This document shows, one piece after another, positions 54,684 to 63,836 of a stretch of DNA of 64,000 nucleotides. Every line of letters begins with the position of its first letter. Position 1 is the stretch's first letter. This DNA comes from Sphaerisporangium flaviroseum (GTDB lineage: Bacteria; Actinomycetota; Actinomycetes; Streptosporangiales; Streptosporangiaceae), in contig NZ_BAAAZR010000038.1 of assembly GCF_039537005.1 (NCBI RefSeq), forward strand, positions 186,001 through 250,000. Direction: 5' to 3'. The notes beneath the pieces were generated by a model. The model was not told the DNA's origin. It worked only from the letters and a program-made list of their open reading frames with translations, and ran no database searches. The position numbers and the translations under genes are program-made.

Positions 54684-55793
54684 GTGAGTGATCTCATCCG
54701 TGGTACCGCCCGTGGCGAATCCGTCGTCCCGCTGTCCATCCTTGACCTGGCCACCGTAGGCGCCGGCGACACGCCCGCCGATGCCCTGCGGACGACCACC
54801 GAGCTGGCACGGCGCGCCGAGGGCTGGGGGTACCACCGGTTCTGGGTGGCGGAACACCACGGGATGCCGAGCGTCGCCAGTTCCTCCCCGGCCGTGATCC
54901 TCGCCCACCTCGGAGCGAGCACGCGGCGCATCCGGCTGGGCTCCGGCGGGGTCATGCTGCCGAACCACGCCCCGATCGTCATCGCCGAGCAGTTCGGCAC
55001 CCTGCACGCCCTGCACCCAGGACGCATCGACCTCGGCCTCGGCCGCGCGCCCGGCACCGACCAGGCGACCGCCCGGGCACTGCGCCGCATGGCCACTCCG
55101 GACGCCGACGACTTCCCGCAGCAACTGGCCGAACTCACCGCCTTCCTCGACGACGACTTCCCTGCCGGCCACCCGTACGAGCGCATCCATGCCGTGCCCG
55201 GCGAGGCGAGCGCTCCCGGCTCGGGGCGCCCTCCGATCTGGCTGCTCGGCTCCAGCGGCTTCAGCGCCCAGCTCGCGGGCCTGCTCGGGCTGCCGTTCGC
55301 CTTCGCCCATCACTTCAGCGCGGCCAACACGATTCCGGCCCTCGACATCTACCGCTCGGCGTTCCAGCCTTCCGACGTGCTGGACAAGCCCTACGCGATG
55401 ATCGGCGTCAGCGCGGTGGCCGCGGACACCCCCGGCGAGGCCCTCCGCACGGCGCGCACCGCCGCGCTCGGCATGCTCTGGCTGCGGCGCGGCCGGCCCG
55501 CTCCGCTTCCCACGCCCGAAGAGGCCGAGTCGTATCCCTACAGCCCGGCCGAGCAGCAGTTCGTCGAGGACTGGCTGTCGAACGTCGTCCACGGTGACCC
55601 GGTGACCGTACGCGCGGGCCTGGAGGCGCTGCGCGAGCGCACGGGCGCGGACGAGCTCATGATCACCACGGGGGTCTACGGTGCCGAGGCGCGGCTCCGC
55701 TCGTTCGAGCTGATCGCCGGCGCCTACGACATGACCGGCGACCCAGTCGGCGAATCGCCTACACGCTCATCAATCACCACAAACATCCCTTAA
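54684..55793 (+). CDS. LLM-class flavin-dependent oxidoreductase
   Basis: 369 residues, GTG 54684. Bacterial luciferase-like TIM barrel: VPLSILDLATVGAGDTPADA, GYHRFWVAEHHGMPSVASSS, IRLGSGGVMLPNHAPIVIAE, LHPGRIDLGLGRAPGTDQ, and a C-terminal MITTGVYGAEARLRSFELIA. MsnO8-like subgroup that uses FMN or F420; substrate unknown. The open frame extends upstream through the minisatellite but that part is not protein-like. Confidence 0.88.
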   Translation: MSDLIRGTARGESVVPLSILDLATVGAGDTPADALRTTTELARRAEGWGYHRFWVAEHHGMPSVASSSPAVILAHLGASTRRIRLGSGGVMLPNHAPIVIAEQFGTLHALHPGRIDLGLGRAPGTDQATARALRRMATPDADDFPQQLAELTAFLDDDFPAGHPYERIHAVPGEASAPGSGRPPIWLLGSSGFSAQLAGLLGLPFAFAHHFSAANTIPALDIYRSAFQPSDVLDKPYAMIGVSAVAADTPGEALRTARTAALGMLWLRRGRPAPLPTPEEAESYPYSPAEQQFVEDWLSNVVHGDPVTVRAGLEALRERTGADELMITTGVYGAEARLRSFELIAGAYDMTGDPVGESPTRSSITTNIP

Positions 55794-56081
55794 GTTAAAC
55801 AGGCTGGGCATATCGCCCACGCCTGGCTGACCGCAACCCCGGGCCGCACGAGCCCTGCCGGTAACATCCCGGTAACACGCGCCTGCCGCCGCGGCCGGCC
55901 GCTCCGCTCGTCTGACAGGGCTGAGCAGGTCGGCCGCCGCGTGCCACTCCCGTCCACCGCGATGCACCGTGGCCCAGTTCCCCCGATTCCACCAGGAATC
56001 TCTGACTGGGACCTTTCTTCGCATGGAATATGTCCGTAACATCGCCTCCAGATCGCGTGGAACATTTATCGGAAACATCTG

Positions 56082-56124
56082 TTGACACGCAAGAAACACT
56101 GTTATTGTAATGGGAGCGCTCCCA
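56082..56124 (+). promoter_or_regulatory. promoter with CelR box 1
   Basis: TTGACA (56082-56087), 18-bp spacer, TGTAAT (56106-56111), and a perfect TGGGAGCGCTCCCA (56111-56124) starting at the last base of the -10. This is the known CelR/CebR operator sequence. Its place over the start site implies steric repression, here of the repressor gene itself. It lies in the 368-bp gap 55794-56161; nothing else was seen there. Confidence 0.85.
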
Positions 56125-56161
56125 CGCCTTCGCGATTTGCCTTGAAAGCGGAGGAAGCCGG

Positions 56162-57169
56162 ATGGCTGACCAGCCCACGCTTGCCCAAGTAGCAGCCGAA
56201 GCAGGGGTCTCCCCCGCCACGGCCTCACGAGTGCTCACCGGCTCCGTCCGCGTGAGCACCTCAACCCGCCGTCAGGTCCATGACGCCATGTCACGTCTTG
56301 GCTACGTACGGCATCGCGCGCCCCGTGGCACTTCCGCACGGCGGTCCGACCAGCTCGTCGCCGCGGTGATCTGCGAGCACACGCAGCGCATGTTCTCCGA
56401 GCCCTTCTACACGCGCCTGCTGTCCGCGGCGGACGAGGTTTTCACCAGTTACGGGGTGCCGTTCGTCGTGATGACCGCCACACCGGCGACCTCGACGATC
56501 GCCGCACCGCCTCTGGTGACGGGATCCTTCGACGGCGTCCTGCTCGCGGGCGCCAGAGAGCGACATCCCCTGGCGGTCACCCTGGCCGCCTCGGGGATCG
56601 CCGTGCGCAGCGCCGGGCGCCCGCCCGACGGCATCGACCTGCCCTTCGTCGATATGGACAACCTCGATGGAGCGCGCCAGGCGGCGGAGCACCTGCTGCT
56701 GACCAACCGCCGGGCGATCACGGTCATCGCGGGACCGCCCACGCTGCCCGGCGCCCGAGATCGCCTGGACGGCTTCCTCCGGACACTGCACGCGGCCGGG
56801 ATGCACGACGTCCCGGTGGCGTACGGCGACTTCACCCATGCTTCGGGTGCGCACGCCATGCAGTGGCTGCTGCAGCGGTCGCCGCACCTCGACTCGGTCT
56901 TCGCCGCCTCCGACCCGATGGCCGCCGGGGCCATGCAGGCCCTGCGGCGCGCGGGGCGGCGGGTGCCGGACGACGTGGCCGTGATCGGGTTCGACGACGC
57001 CCCGCTCGCCAGGCACACCTCCCCCACGCTGACCACGGTGCGCCAGCCGGTGGAGGAGATGGCGGTGCTCGCCGCGAGGATGCTGCTCATGTCCATCACC
57101 TCAGAAGACGACGTCCCCCACGGCAACCCGATTCTTCCCACGGAGCTGGTAGTTCGTGAATCAACTTGA
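56162..57169 (+). CDS. celR: LacI-family repressor, CelR/CebR-like
   Basis: 335 residues; GGAGGA precedes ATG 56162. LacI helix-turn-helix and hinge (PTLAQVAAEAGVSPATASRV, QVHDAMSRLGYVRH) and a periplasmic-binding-like effector domain (FDGVLLAGARERH, LDSVFAASDPMAAGAMQALR, VAVIGFDDAPLARHTSPTLT). A perfect CelR box is 38 bp upstream and further boxes precede the cellulase genes, so it probably responds to cellobiose or cello-oligosaccharides. Assignment to CelR rests on those boxes. Confidence 0.85.
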   Translation: MADQPTLAQVAAEAGVSPATASRVLTGSVRVSTSTRRQVHDAMSRLGYVRHRAPRGTSARRSDQLVAAVICEHTQRMFSEPFYTRLLSAADEVFTSYGVPFVVMTATPATSTIAAPPLVTGSFDGVLLAGARERHPLAVTLAASGIAVRSAGRPPDGIDLPFVDMDNLDGARQAAEHLLLTNRRAITVIAGPPTLPGARDRLDGFLRTLHAAGMHDVPVAYGDFTHASGAHAMQWLLQRSPHLDSVFAASDPMAAGAMQALRRAGRRVPDDVAVIGFDDAPLARHTSPTLTTVRQPVEEMAVLAARMLLMSITSEDDVPHGNPILPTELVVREST

Positions 57170-57179
57170 TTCGGGGGGC

Positions 57180-58634
57180 ATGCAGGAAGGCGATGTGCTC
57201 ACGCGCCGGTACCGGCTCGTGGAGCAGATCGCAACGGGGGGGATGTCCGCGATCTGGCGCGCGTTCGACCAGTCGCTCCATCGGACCGTCGCGATCAAGG
57301 TCCTGGACGGGTGCGTCGGCGGCGACCACGGCGGTCGCGATCTGATCCGGAGGGAGGCACGGGCCACCGCCCGGCTGATCCATCCGGACGCGATCGAGGT
57401 GTACGACTACGGCGAGACCGTCACGGCCCGTGGCAGGCTCGCCGCTTACGTCGTGATGCGCCTGCTCGACGGCCGGCCGCTCTCCGAGCGGATCGCCGAG
57501 GGCCCCCTGCCCTGGCGAGAGGCCGCGATCATCGGAACCAGGGTGGCGCTGGTGCTCGCGGCGGCGCACCAGCGGGGCATCGTCCACCGTGACGTCACGG
57601 CCGAGAACGTCCTGCTCACCCCCGAGGGCGCGAAGCTGCTCGACTTCGGGATAGCGGTATTCGTCGGCGAGCAGGTGGACCAGCGGCTGGCCGAGTTCGG
57701 CACCCCGCCGTACGTGGCGCCGGAGCGGCTGGCCGGCGCCAGCGTCCACCCCGCCGTCGACGTGTACGGCCTGGGCGTGCTGATCTTCGAGATGCTCACC
57801 GGCGCTCCCCCTTATCCCGAGACCACCTGGGAGGCGGTGGAGGACGCCCAACGTACCGGGCCGCCCCCGGCCCCGGACGGGGTGCCGGGACTGCCGCGGG
57901 AGATGGCCGAGCTGTGCAGGAGCTGCCTGGCCCAGGACCCCGGGCAGCGGCCCAGCGCCCAGCACGTCGCCGAGACCCTCACCGCGGCCCTCAGCGCGTC
58001 GGCCACCTCGGGCAACGAGACCGCCCTGTGGATGCGTCGCTTGCGGCTGGCCTCCATCGCCGCCGCCGCACTGGCCACCTGGACCGTCGCCCTGCTGTGG
58101 ATACAGCCCGACCTGCCGCCGCCGGTGGCGTCGGTCATCACCACGCGGACCTCCGCGGACCCCACGGCCCCGGCGAACGGTCACGACCGGCGGTCCGGCG
58201 CGCTGGCCGAGCCGATCTCCGGCGAGGACGGGACCGCCAAGCCGGACCGATCCCCCTCCACAGTCCCCTCCCTGTCGCGATCGCCCTCACCCGCCCCGAC
58301 ACTGCGGGCCACCTCACCTCCGCCACCAGGCGCCGGGCGGGAGCCCACGTCCGGCACGCGGCCGACTCCCACGCTCACCCAGGCGGTAGGCCGCTTCGAC
58401 GCCACCTTGGAGGCCGGAGAGACCGCCGGAGCCATTCGCGCCGACGTCGCCCTCGATCTGCGGCAGGTGGTGCACAACCTTCTGCAGTCAATGGAGGATC
58501 CCCGCGACGGCCTGAAGAGCGCGCAGAGGAAGCTCGACGACCGGGCCCGGGAGGGGAGCCTGTCCCCCAGCGTCCGTGACGAGCTGGTGCAGGGCCTCCT
58601 CCTGATCGGGGCCGCGCTCGGGAAGGCCGCCTGA
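57180..58634 (+). CDS. PknB-type serine/threonine protein kinase
   Basis: 484 residues from ATG 57180 (GGGGGG upstream); GTG 57156 would overlap celR by 14 bp. Kinase domain 1-270: glycine loop IATGGMSAIWRAF, Lys in RTVAIKVLDG, catalytic loop HQRGIVHRDVTAENVLL, LLDFGIAVF, and YVAPERLAGA. The catalytic loop has TA where KP is usual but Asp and Asn are kept. One TM (~SIAAAALATWTVALLWI) leads to a Pro/Ser/Thr-rich external stalk and an ~80-residue helical C-terminal domain. Ligand and targets unknown. Closely follows celR and may share its promoter. Confidence 0.9.
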   Translation: MQEGDVLTRRYRLVEQIATGGMSAIWRAFDQSLHRTVAIKVLDGCVGGDHGGRDLIRREARATARLIHPDAIEVYDYGETVTARGRLAAYVVMRLLDGRPLSERIAEGPLPWREAAIIGTRVALVLAAAHQRGIVHRDVTAENVLLTPEGAKLLDFGIAVFVGEQVDQRLAEFGTPPYVAPERLAGASVHPAVDVYGLGVLIFEMLTGAPPYPETTWEAVEDAQRTGPPPAPDGVPGLPREMAELCRSCLAQDPGQRPSAQHVAETLTAALSASATSGNETALWMRRLRLASIAAAALATWTVALLWIQPDLPPPVASVITTRTSADPTAPANGHDRRSGALAEPISGEDGTAKPDRSPSTVPSLSRSPSPAPTLRATSPPPPGAGREPTSGTRPTPTLTQAVGRFDATLEAGETAGAIRADVALDLRQVVHNLLQSMEDPRDGLKSAQRKLDDRAREGSLSPSVRDELVQGLLLIGAALGKAA

Positions 58635-58668
58635 GGCGCCGGGCCGCCCCGAGGAGACGCACGCCGTG

Positions 58669-58700
58669 AACGGCCGCCGGGCGCAGGCCCGGCGGCCGTT
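58669..58700 (+). terminator. strong hairpin after the kinase gene
   Basis: AACGGCCGCCGGGC (58669-58682) and GCCCGGCGGCCGTT (58687-58700) are perfect 14-bp arms with a 4-nt loop. First feature of the 767-bp gap 58635-59401. Confidence 0.8.
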
Positions 58701-59011
58701 CACTTTCGCGTGTGAAGCGCCGGTGAATCCCGGCGCCCAGGAAGCCGCTTTCAGGAATTCAATTCCGTACGGGAAACCCCTATTCATAAATCGGGGTCGC
58801 GCGCCCGAATTCATGCTCTTGACTGAGCCGTCTTGACTCTGATCTTTCCATCCGGGCATGGTGGACCCGCTCACCGTGAATCCCGCCGCATTCATCCCGC
58901 TCCGCCACCGGACCCGTTGAATCAGGCCGTCCCGGGGTGCCCGGGGCCTCGCACGCCGTTCCACGAAAGGCTCGTGGCGCCTTCCACGCCGCCCGCCTCG
59001 GCCCAGATCGG

Positions 59012-59025
59012 TGGGAGCGCTCCCA
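59012..59025 (+). promoter_or_regulatory. CelR box 2, upstream of the GH5 cellulase
   Basis: Perfect TGGGAGCGCTCCCA, 377 bp upstream of the cellulase ATG. Six bases later is another palindrome, GAGAAATTTCTC (59031-59042). If transcription starts near the box, the leader is about 350 nt; it contains a repeated GTGAAAATTACA / GTGAAAGTTACA (59150-59201) but no gene I can support. Confidence 0.8.
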
Positions 59026-59401
59026 GCTTTGAGAAATTTCTCCACGCCCACAAGGGCGCCGTATATGAGGACACCGGGGCCCATCCGGCAAGCGAGCGCT
59101 TGACCGCGTGAAATCCCCAGGCAACCGGCCCGGCCCCTCGCTGCCCGCCGTGAAAATTACAACCGCCTTCACCGCCACGGCCGCCCGGCGTGAAAGTTAC
59201 ATGCCCCCGCGCAGGTCATCACGGGAACGGCTTCACTCGCGTTTGACGTGCCGGAAAAGCGCGCCGAAGCATGACGAGCGCGGCCGGGCCGTGCAGCGGG
59301 CCCGGCCGTACCGGTCGCCGAACATCCCGGCCGTATCCCCTGCGACCAGCGGGCCCCGCGGAAGTGCCGTCGCGCCTCGCCTCATCAATGAAGGGCACCC
59401 G

Positions 59402-61132
59402 ATGAAATCTCCATGGATCGGCGGGAGGTGGCAGGCCGCGCTCACCGCGGTCGCCGTCACCGTCACCACCACCGCGCTGGCGGTCACGCTCGGCTCGGCT
59501 CCCGCCCAGGCGGCGGGCGGGACCGGCGTCGGGTACCTCCACACCAGCGGAAACAAGATCGTGGACAGCACCGGTGCCACGGTTCGGCTAACCGGAATCA
59601 ACTGGTTTGGGATGGAAACCGATAACAAGACCTTCCACGGCCTGTGGTCGAGCAACCCCTGGAGGAGCCAGCTCGACCTCATGGCGAGCCTCGGCTACAA
59701 CACCCTGCGGGTACCGTTCTCCGACGACGCCGTCAAGCCCGGCGCGGTCGCGACCAGCGTGAACACCTACACCAACCCCGATCTCGCCGGGCTCTCCCCG
59801 ATGCAGATCCTCGACAAGGTCGTGGACTACGCCGGGACCAAGGGGATGCGCGTCATCCTCGACCGGCACCGGCCCACCTCGGCCGGCCAGACCGCGCTCT
59901 GGTACACCGCGGCGGTTCCCGAGAGCACGTGGATCAACGACTGGAAGAACCTCGCGCAGCACTACGCGGGCAACACCACCGTCATCGGCGCCGACCTGCA
60001 CAACGAGCCGCACGCCGACGGCACCGAGCCCAACAGCACCGGCGCGTGCTGGGGCTGCGGCGACACCGCCCGCGACTGGCGCCTCGCCGCGGAGCGCGCC
60101 GGGAACGCGATCCTCGGGGTGCAGCCCAACTGGCTGATCTTCGTCGAGGGCGTGAGCTGCCCCAGCGGCGGCAACGCCAACGCCTGGGACAACATCCCCG
60201 ACGAGCCCTGCGGCTGGTGGGGCGGCAACCTGTCCAAGGCCAGGGACTTCCCGGTGCGGCTGAACGTGGCGAACCGGCTGGTCTATTCGCCCCACGAGTA
60301 CGCCACCTCGGTCTACCGCCAGTCGTGGTTCGACGACCCGACCTACCCGGCGAACATGCCCGCCATCTGGGACAGGTTCTGGGGCTACCTCCACAAGGAG
60401 AACATCGCCCCCATCATGATGGGCGAGTTCGGCACCACGCTGGCCGGCAACACCGACAAGATCTGGCTCCAGGAGCTGATGAAGTACACCGGCACCGGCG
60501 TCAACGGCATGTCCTTCACCTACTGGTCGTGGAACCCGAACTCCGGTGACACCGGCGGCATCGTGAAGGACGACTGGACGACCGTCGACCAGGCCAAGCA
60601 GAGCATCCTGCAGCCCTACCTCATCCCGCCGGTGGGCGGCGGAGGCAGCGGCACCCCGACGCCCACCCCCACCCCGACCTCCGCCACCTGCGGGACGACC
60701 TACGCCGTGACCAACTCCTGGTCGGGCGGGTTCCAGGCCGAGCTCACCGTCAAGAACAACGGCACGGCGAGCTGGAAGAACTGGTCGGTGAGCTGGTCCA
60801 TGCCGTCCGGCGTCTCCCTCGGCAGCGGCTGGAACGCCACGCTCACCCAGAGCGGCAGCACCTTCACCGCCAAGGCCCCGAGCCACGCCACCACCCTCGC
60901 TCCCGGCCAGTCGGTCGTCGTGGGCTTCACCGCCAACGGGCCCTCCTACCCCCGGCCCGTCCGGAGTCACCTGCACGTAGCCGCACGATCACGACGTCCA
61001 CCGGCCCGCGTTCCCGAGGCCCCTCACGTCCGGGACATCCGCGTTCGCGGGCCGGAGAAATGCGAAGGCGGGCGCATCGCGTCCGCCTTCGCCATGTGGG
61101 CCTCGGCGCGCCGGCCGACACGAATTCGGTGA
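59402..61132 (+). CDS. secreted GH5 cellulase with C-terminal CBM2 (frameshifted end)
   Basis: 576 residues as the frame stands, from ATG 59402 (GAAGGG upstream). Signal peptide with ALAVTLGSAPAQAAGG. GH5 catalytic domain: GYLHTSGNKIVDSTGATVRL, TLRVPFSDDAV, ILDRHRP, acid/base VIGADLHNEPHADG, nucleophile MMGEFGTTLAG, and MSFTYWSWNPNSGDTGG. A Thr/Pro linker leads to a CBM2 (TCGTTYAVTNSWSGGFQAEL, SGWNATLTQSG, VVVGFTANGPSYP). After YP the frame gives an Arg-rich tail; removing one C of the CCCCC run at 60949-60953 restores PGPSGVTCT and a stop at 60980. Hydrolyses cellulose outside the cell. Confidence 0.9.
   Translation: MKSPWIGGRWQAALTAVAVTVTTTALAVTLGSAPAQAAGGTGVGYLHTSGNKIVDSTGATVRLTGINWFGMETDNKTFHGLWSSNPWRSQLDLMASLGYNTLRVPFSDDAVKPGAVATSVNTYTNPDLAGLSPMQILDKVVDYAGTKGMRVILDRHRPTSAGQTALWYTAAVPESTWINDWKNLAQHYAGNTTVIGADLHNEPHADGTEPNSTGACWGCGDTARDWRLAAERAGNAILGVQPNWLIFVEGVSCPSGGNANAWDNIPDEPCGWWGGNLSKARDFPVRLNVANRLVYSPHEYATSVYRQSWFDDPTYPANMPAIWDRFWGYLHKENIAPIMMGEFGTTLAGNTDKIWLQELMKYTGTGVNGMSFTYWSWNPNSGDTGGIVKDDWTTVDQAKQSILQPYLIPPVGGGGSGTPTPTPTPTSATCGTTYAVTNSWSGGFQAELTVKNNGTASWKNWSVSWSMPSGVSLGSGWNATLTQSGSTFTAKAPSHATTLAPGQSVVVGFTANGPSYPRPVRSHLHVAARSRRPPARVPEAPHVRDIRVRGPEKCEGGRIASAFAMWASARRPTRIR
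61062..61092 (+). terminator. hairpin after the GH5 gene
   Basis: GCGAAGGCGG (61062-61071) and CCGCCTTCGC (61083-61092), perfect 10-bp arms. It lies inside the abnormal Arg-rich tail of the GH5 frame, which supports 60980 as the real end. The rest of the gap to 61465 shows AT-rich patches but no feature. Confidence 0.65.
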
Positions 61133-61465
61133 TCGCCGCCCGTACCGCATTTAACGTTCTTCCGGTATCAGAGCCTTTTATTACGCCGAAGCGGCACACA
61201 GAACACGACGGATGGCATGAACACGGGAGAACCCGTGGCCGCGGTCCGATTCATCCCGGGCGGGACGGGCTCATGTCCCCCAAGCGGCCGGCCTTTTGCG
61301 GCGACGAGTGACATTTCCTTCATATGCGCTGATGAGCGCGGATTTAAATCTTCCGCATGTCGCACGATGAAAGCGCTGCCACGCGTCAGTACGGTGGGAT
61401 CTCAAGGCGCATCATCATCATCAATGCGTTTTCACATAGCAATACTAAAAGCAAAGGAACGCTTT

Positions 61466-62923
61466 ATGAAATATGCCAGCCGGCCTCGCGTCGGGCCGCG
61501 ACATTTCGTTCGCTCCTTGCTGGCGGCGGCTCTGACGACGACGGTCGCGATGTGGGTCGTCGCGGCGGCGCCCGATTCGGCGACGGCGGCGGCCGCGCCC
61601 TCGGTGAACCTCGGCGCGGCCTCCTCCTTCGCGGTTCTGTCCGGGGGCGCCATCACCAACGTCGGCGGCACCACCGTCAACGGAGACCTTGGGGTCAGCC
61701 CGGCCCTCGCGGTGGTCGGCACGCCACCCACCGTGAACGGAGCCATCCACATCGGTGACCCCGCCGCGGCAGCGGCGCAGACGGGCCTGGCGCTCGCCTA
61801 CGACGACGTCACGAGCAGGCCTCTGACCAGCACGATCGCTCCCGCGCTGGCCGGGCAGACGCTGACACCCGGTGTCTACAACACCGCCGCGCCGGGTCTG
61901 TTCACGCTCACCGGCGGGACTCTGACGCTGGACGCCCAGGGGGACCCCAACTCGGTCTTCATCATCAGGGGCGCGGGCCTCACCACCGCGTCCACCGGCG
62001 CTATCTCACTCATCAACGGCGCATCACCCTGCCGGGTGTTCTTCGCGATGAGCACGGCGGCCGTGACCCTGGGGACGGGCTCCACCTTCCGTGGCAACCT
62101 CCTGGTGGAGCCCACGGTCGCGGGCGTGGTCGCCTTGGGCTTCAACGTCACGGTGAACGGCCGGGTGCTCGTCGGCCGCCCCAGCGCCCTGTTCCTCTCC
62201 TCGGACACCATCACGTTGCCCCCGGGCTGCACCCCGCCGACCACCGGCAGGACGACCACGACGACGGTGACCACGTCGTGCTCCACCAACGGGCCCGGAG
62301 GCGGTCCGCTGACCCTGACCGCGACGGTGCGGTCCTCGGGCAAGACCGTCCCGACCGGCCCGGTCGTGTTCACCGCCGACGGCGTCAGCCTGGGCGCCGT
62401 CCAGCTCGACTCGAACGGCCGCGCCACGCTCTCGCCGACTCTCACCGAGGGGATCCGCCGGATCGTCGCCAGCTTCCCTGGCACGGACCCGCTGAATCCC
62501 AGCGCCTCGTCCGAGTTCCTCCTGCGGGTCGGCCCGAACGGCAGCTGCCCGCCGTCGAAGGACGACGAATGCGAGGAGTCTGACGACAACAAGGAGGAGG
62601 AGGGGGAGCAGCAGCAGCAGTTCGACGCCAAGAACCGTGACAAGAAGCAGCTGGCCAGGAAGCATCGCATGGACCGGGAACACTACGACAAGAAGGGTCG
62701 CCTGGTGACGGTGCAGACGCTGCGCACGCTGCACGGCGTGTTCCACGAGGGTGGAGGCGGCGGCCACCACAGCGAGCACCACTCGGGCTCCAGGCACCAC
62801 GCGGGGCACCACAAGGCCTACCACGGGGGTCACAAGAAGCAGCACGGCCACCAGGCCAAGCCACAAAAGCAGTACAAGCAGTACCACCCGGCTCCGCGTC
62901 CGCGCGTCGCCGTCACCGGCTGA
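61466..62923 (+). CDS. secreted DUF3494 ice-binding-like protein with Ig-like domain and His-rich tail
   Basis: 485 residues, ATG 61466 after AAAGGA. Signal peptide (SLLAAALTTTVAMWVVAAAP). Residues ~50-255 fit DUF3494 (VNLGAASSFAVLSGGAITNV, GGTTVNGDLGVSPA, LTPGVYNTAAPGLFTLTGGT, DPNSVFIIRGAG, ASPCRVFFAMSTAAVTLGTG, GRVLVGRPSALFLSSDTITL), the beta-helix fold of ice-binding proteins and related adhesins. Then a bacterial Ig-like repeat (LTLTATVRSSGKTVPTGPVV). The last ~110 residues are charged, with a Gln run and many His. A surface or adhesion role is more likely than antifreeze action (inference). Confidence 0.85.
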   Translation: MKYASRPRVGPRHFVRSLLAAALTTTVAMWVVAAAPDSATAAAAPSVNLGAASSFAVLSGGAITNVGGTTVNGDLGVSPALAVVGTPPTVNGAIHIGDPAAAAAQTGLALAYDDVTSRPLTSTIAPALAGQTLTPGVYNTAAPGLFTLTGGTLTLDAQGDPNSVFIIRGAGLTTASTGAISLINGASPCRVFFAMSTAAVTLGTGSTFRGNLLVEPTVAGVVALGFNVTVNGRVLVGRPSALFLSSDTITLPPGCTPPTTGRTTTTTVTTSCSTNGPGGGPLTLTATVRSSGKTVPTGPVVFTADGVSLGAVQLDSNGRATLSPTLTEGIRRIVASFPGTDPLNPSASSEFLLRVGPNGSCPPSKDDECEESDDNKEEEGEQQQQFDAKNRDKKQLARKHRMDREHYDKKGRLVTVQTLRTLHGVFHEGGGGGHHSEHHSGSRHHAGHHKAYHGGHKKQHGHQAKPQKQYKQYHPAPRPRVAVTG

Positions 62924-62944
62924 GGTAACGACCGGAAAGCTCGC

Positions 62945-62975
62945 GGGGCCCGTCCGATCTGATCGGACGGGCCCC
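62945..62975. terminator. strong hairpin between convergent genes
   Basis: GGGGCCCGTCCGATC (62945-62959) and GATCGGACGGGCCCC (62961-62975) are perfect 15-bp arms separated by one base. Likely bidirectional terminator. Confidence 0.8.
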
Positions 62976-62999
62976 AAGCGATTCGGGTGACGTGCGGAC

Positions 63000-63377
63000 C
63001 TAGGAGCGAGCGGTGCCGTTCCCCCAGGCCGGCTCCCCTGAGTGCCGCTCGAACGGGGACCTCCATCCAGGGGGCCACTCCTCCGAGGCCGCCCCCGCGG
63101 AGAGCTCCTCCCCTGTGGCGGTCCGCCCCGGAGCCTCGTCTCCCGCGGTCGTTTCCGTCGCCGCGGTGTCCTCCGCCGCCGCGCCCCCGGCGGCGATCGG
63201 GTCGGCGACCCCCTGCCGACGGTCGAACTCCTCCTCAAGCTCGCGTGTGCGTGACGCGAAGTCGTCGAGGGCATCCTCGGAACCGCGCAGCAGCGTCTCG
63301 GTCCATGACTCCTCGAGCTCTCTCAGCTCGTCGCGCAGATCTCGCACGCTCAGGTTTCTCGGATCGACTCTGTTCAT
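63000..63377 (-). CDS. DUF6158-like small protein
   Basis: 125 residues from ATG 63377. The first ~55 residues (RVDPRNLSVRDLRDELRELE, TETLLRGSEDALDDFASRTR, ELEEEFDRR) fit a family of small actinobacterial helical proteins labelled DUF6158. The rest is a low-complexity Ala/Glu/Thr tail. Function unknown. Confidence 0.65.
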   Translation of the reverse strand: MNRVDPRNLSVRDLRDELRELEESWTETLLRGSEDALDDFASRTRELEEEFDRRQGVADPIAAGGAAAEDTAATETTAGDEAPGRTATGEELSAGAASEEWPPGWRSPFERHSGEPAWGNGTARS

Positions 63378-63675
63378 GGTTCCACCATGTACCCGATAGG
63401 CCGAAACCGTCACCTCCAGACAAAGCGGTATATCTCACACTCGCTGCGCCGTCCCGTGACGGAGAGACGGAACCGTTGATCGTCACGACTCGCCGATGAC
63501 CTGGAACCCGGCGTGATCGATCAATGCGTCGGCGGCATCCCGGGACTTTCTCGATCATGGATCGTGAACCTGAAACTTTCAGAACCCGGCCGGACCGCCG
63601 CATAAGCCCGCCGTAAGAACGAGCAGGCTGGCGACGATGCCCGCGCCCAGGACTTGAAATCTGCCGGACATGTCA

Positions 63676-63723
63676 TTGACATCTTTGCCTTACTCACCAG
63701 AATCCGATGTGGGAGCGCTCCCA
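63676..63723 (+). promoter_or_regulatory. promoter with CelR box 3
   Basis: TTGACA (63676-63681), 17 bp, AGAATC (63699-63704), then perfect TGGGAGCGCTCCCA (63710-63723). Same geometry as at celR. Drives the terminal CBM2 gene; it lies in the 482-bp gap 63378-63859. Confidence 0.75.
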
Positions 63724-63836
63724 TTCCACAACACCTTCCCCACCCGGTACGAGACCGACGCTGCGCCACCTTCTGTACCATCCATCGCTTTTATCACTTT
63801 GGAGTACGTCCAGAATGTCAACATCATCGTTAGGAG

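Noticed and set aside
59108..59401. N-terminal extension of the GH5 cellulase from 59108
   Set aside because: The extra 98 residues are Arg/Pro-rich and precede a complete signal peptide that begins at ATG 59402.
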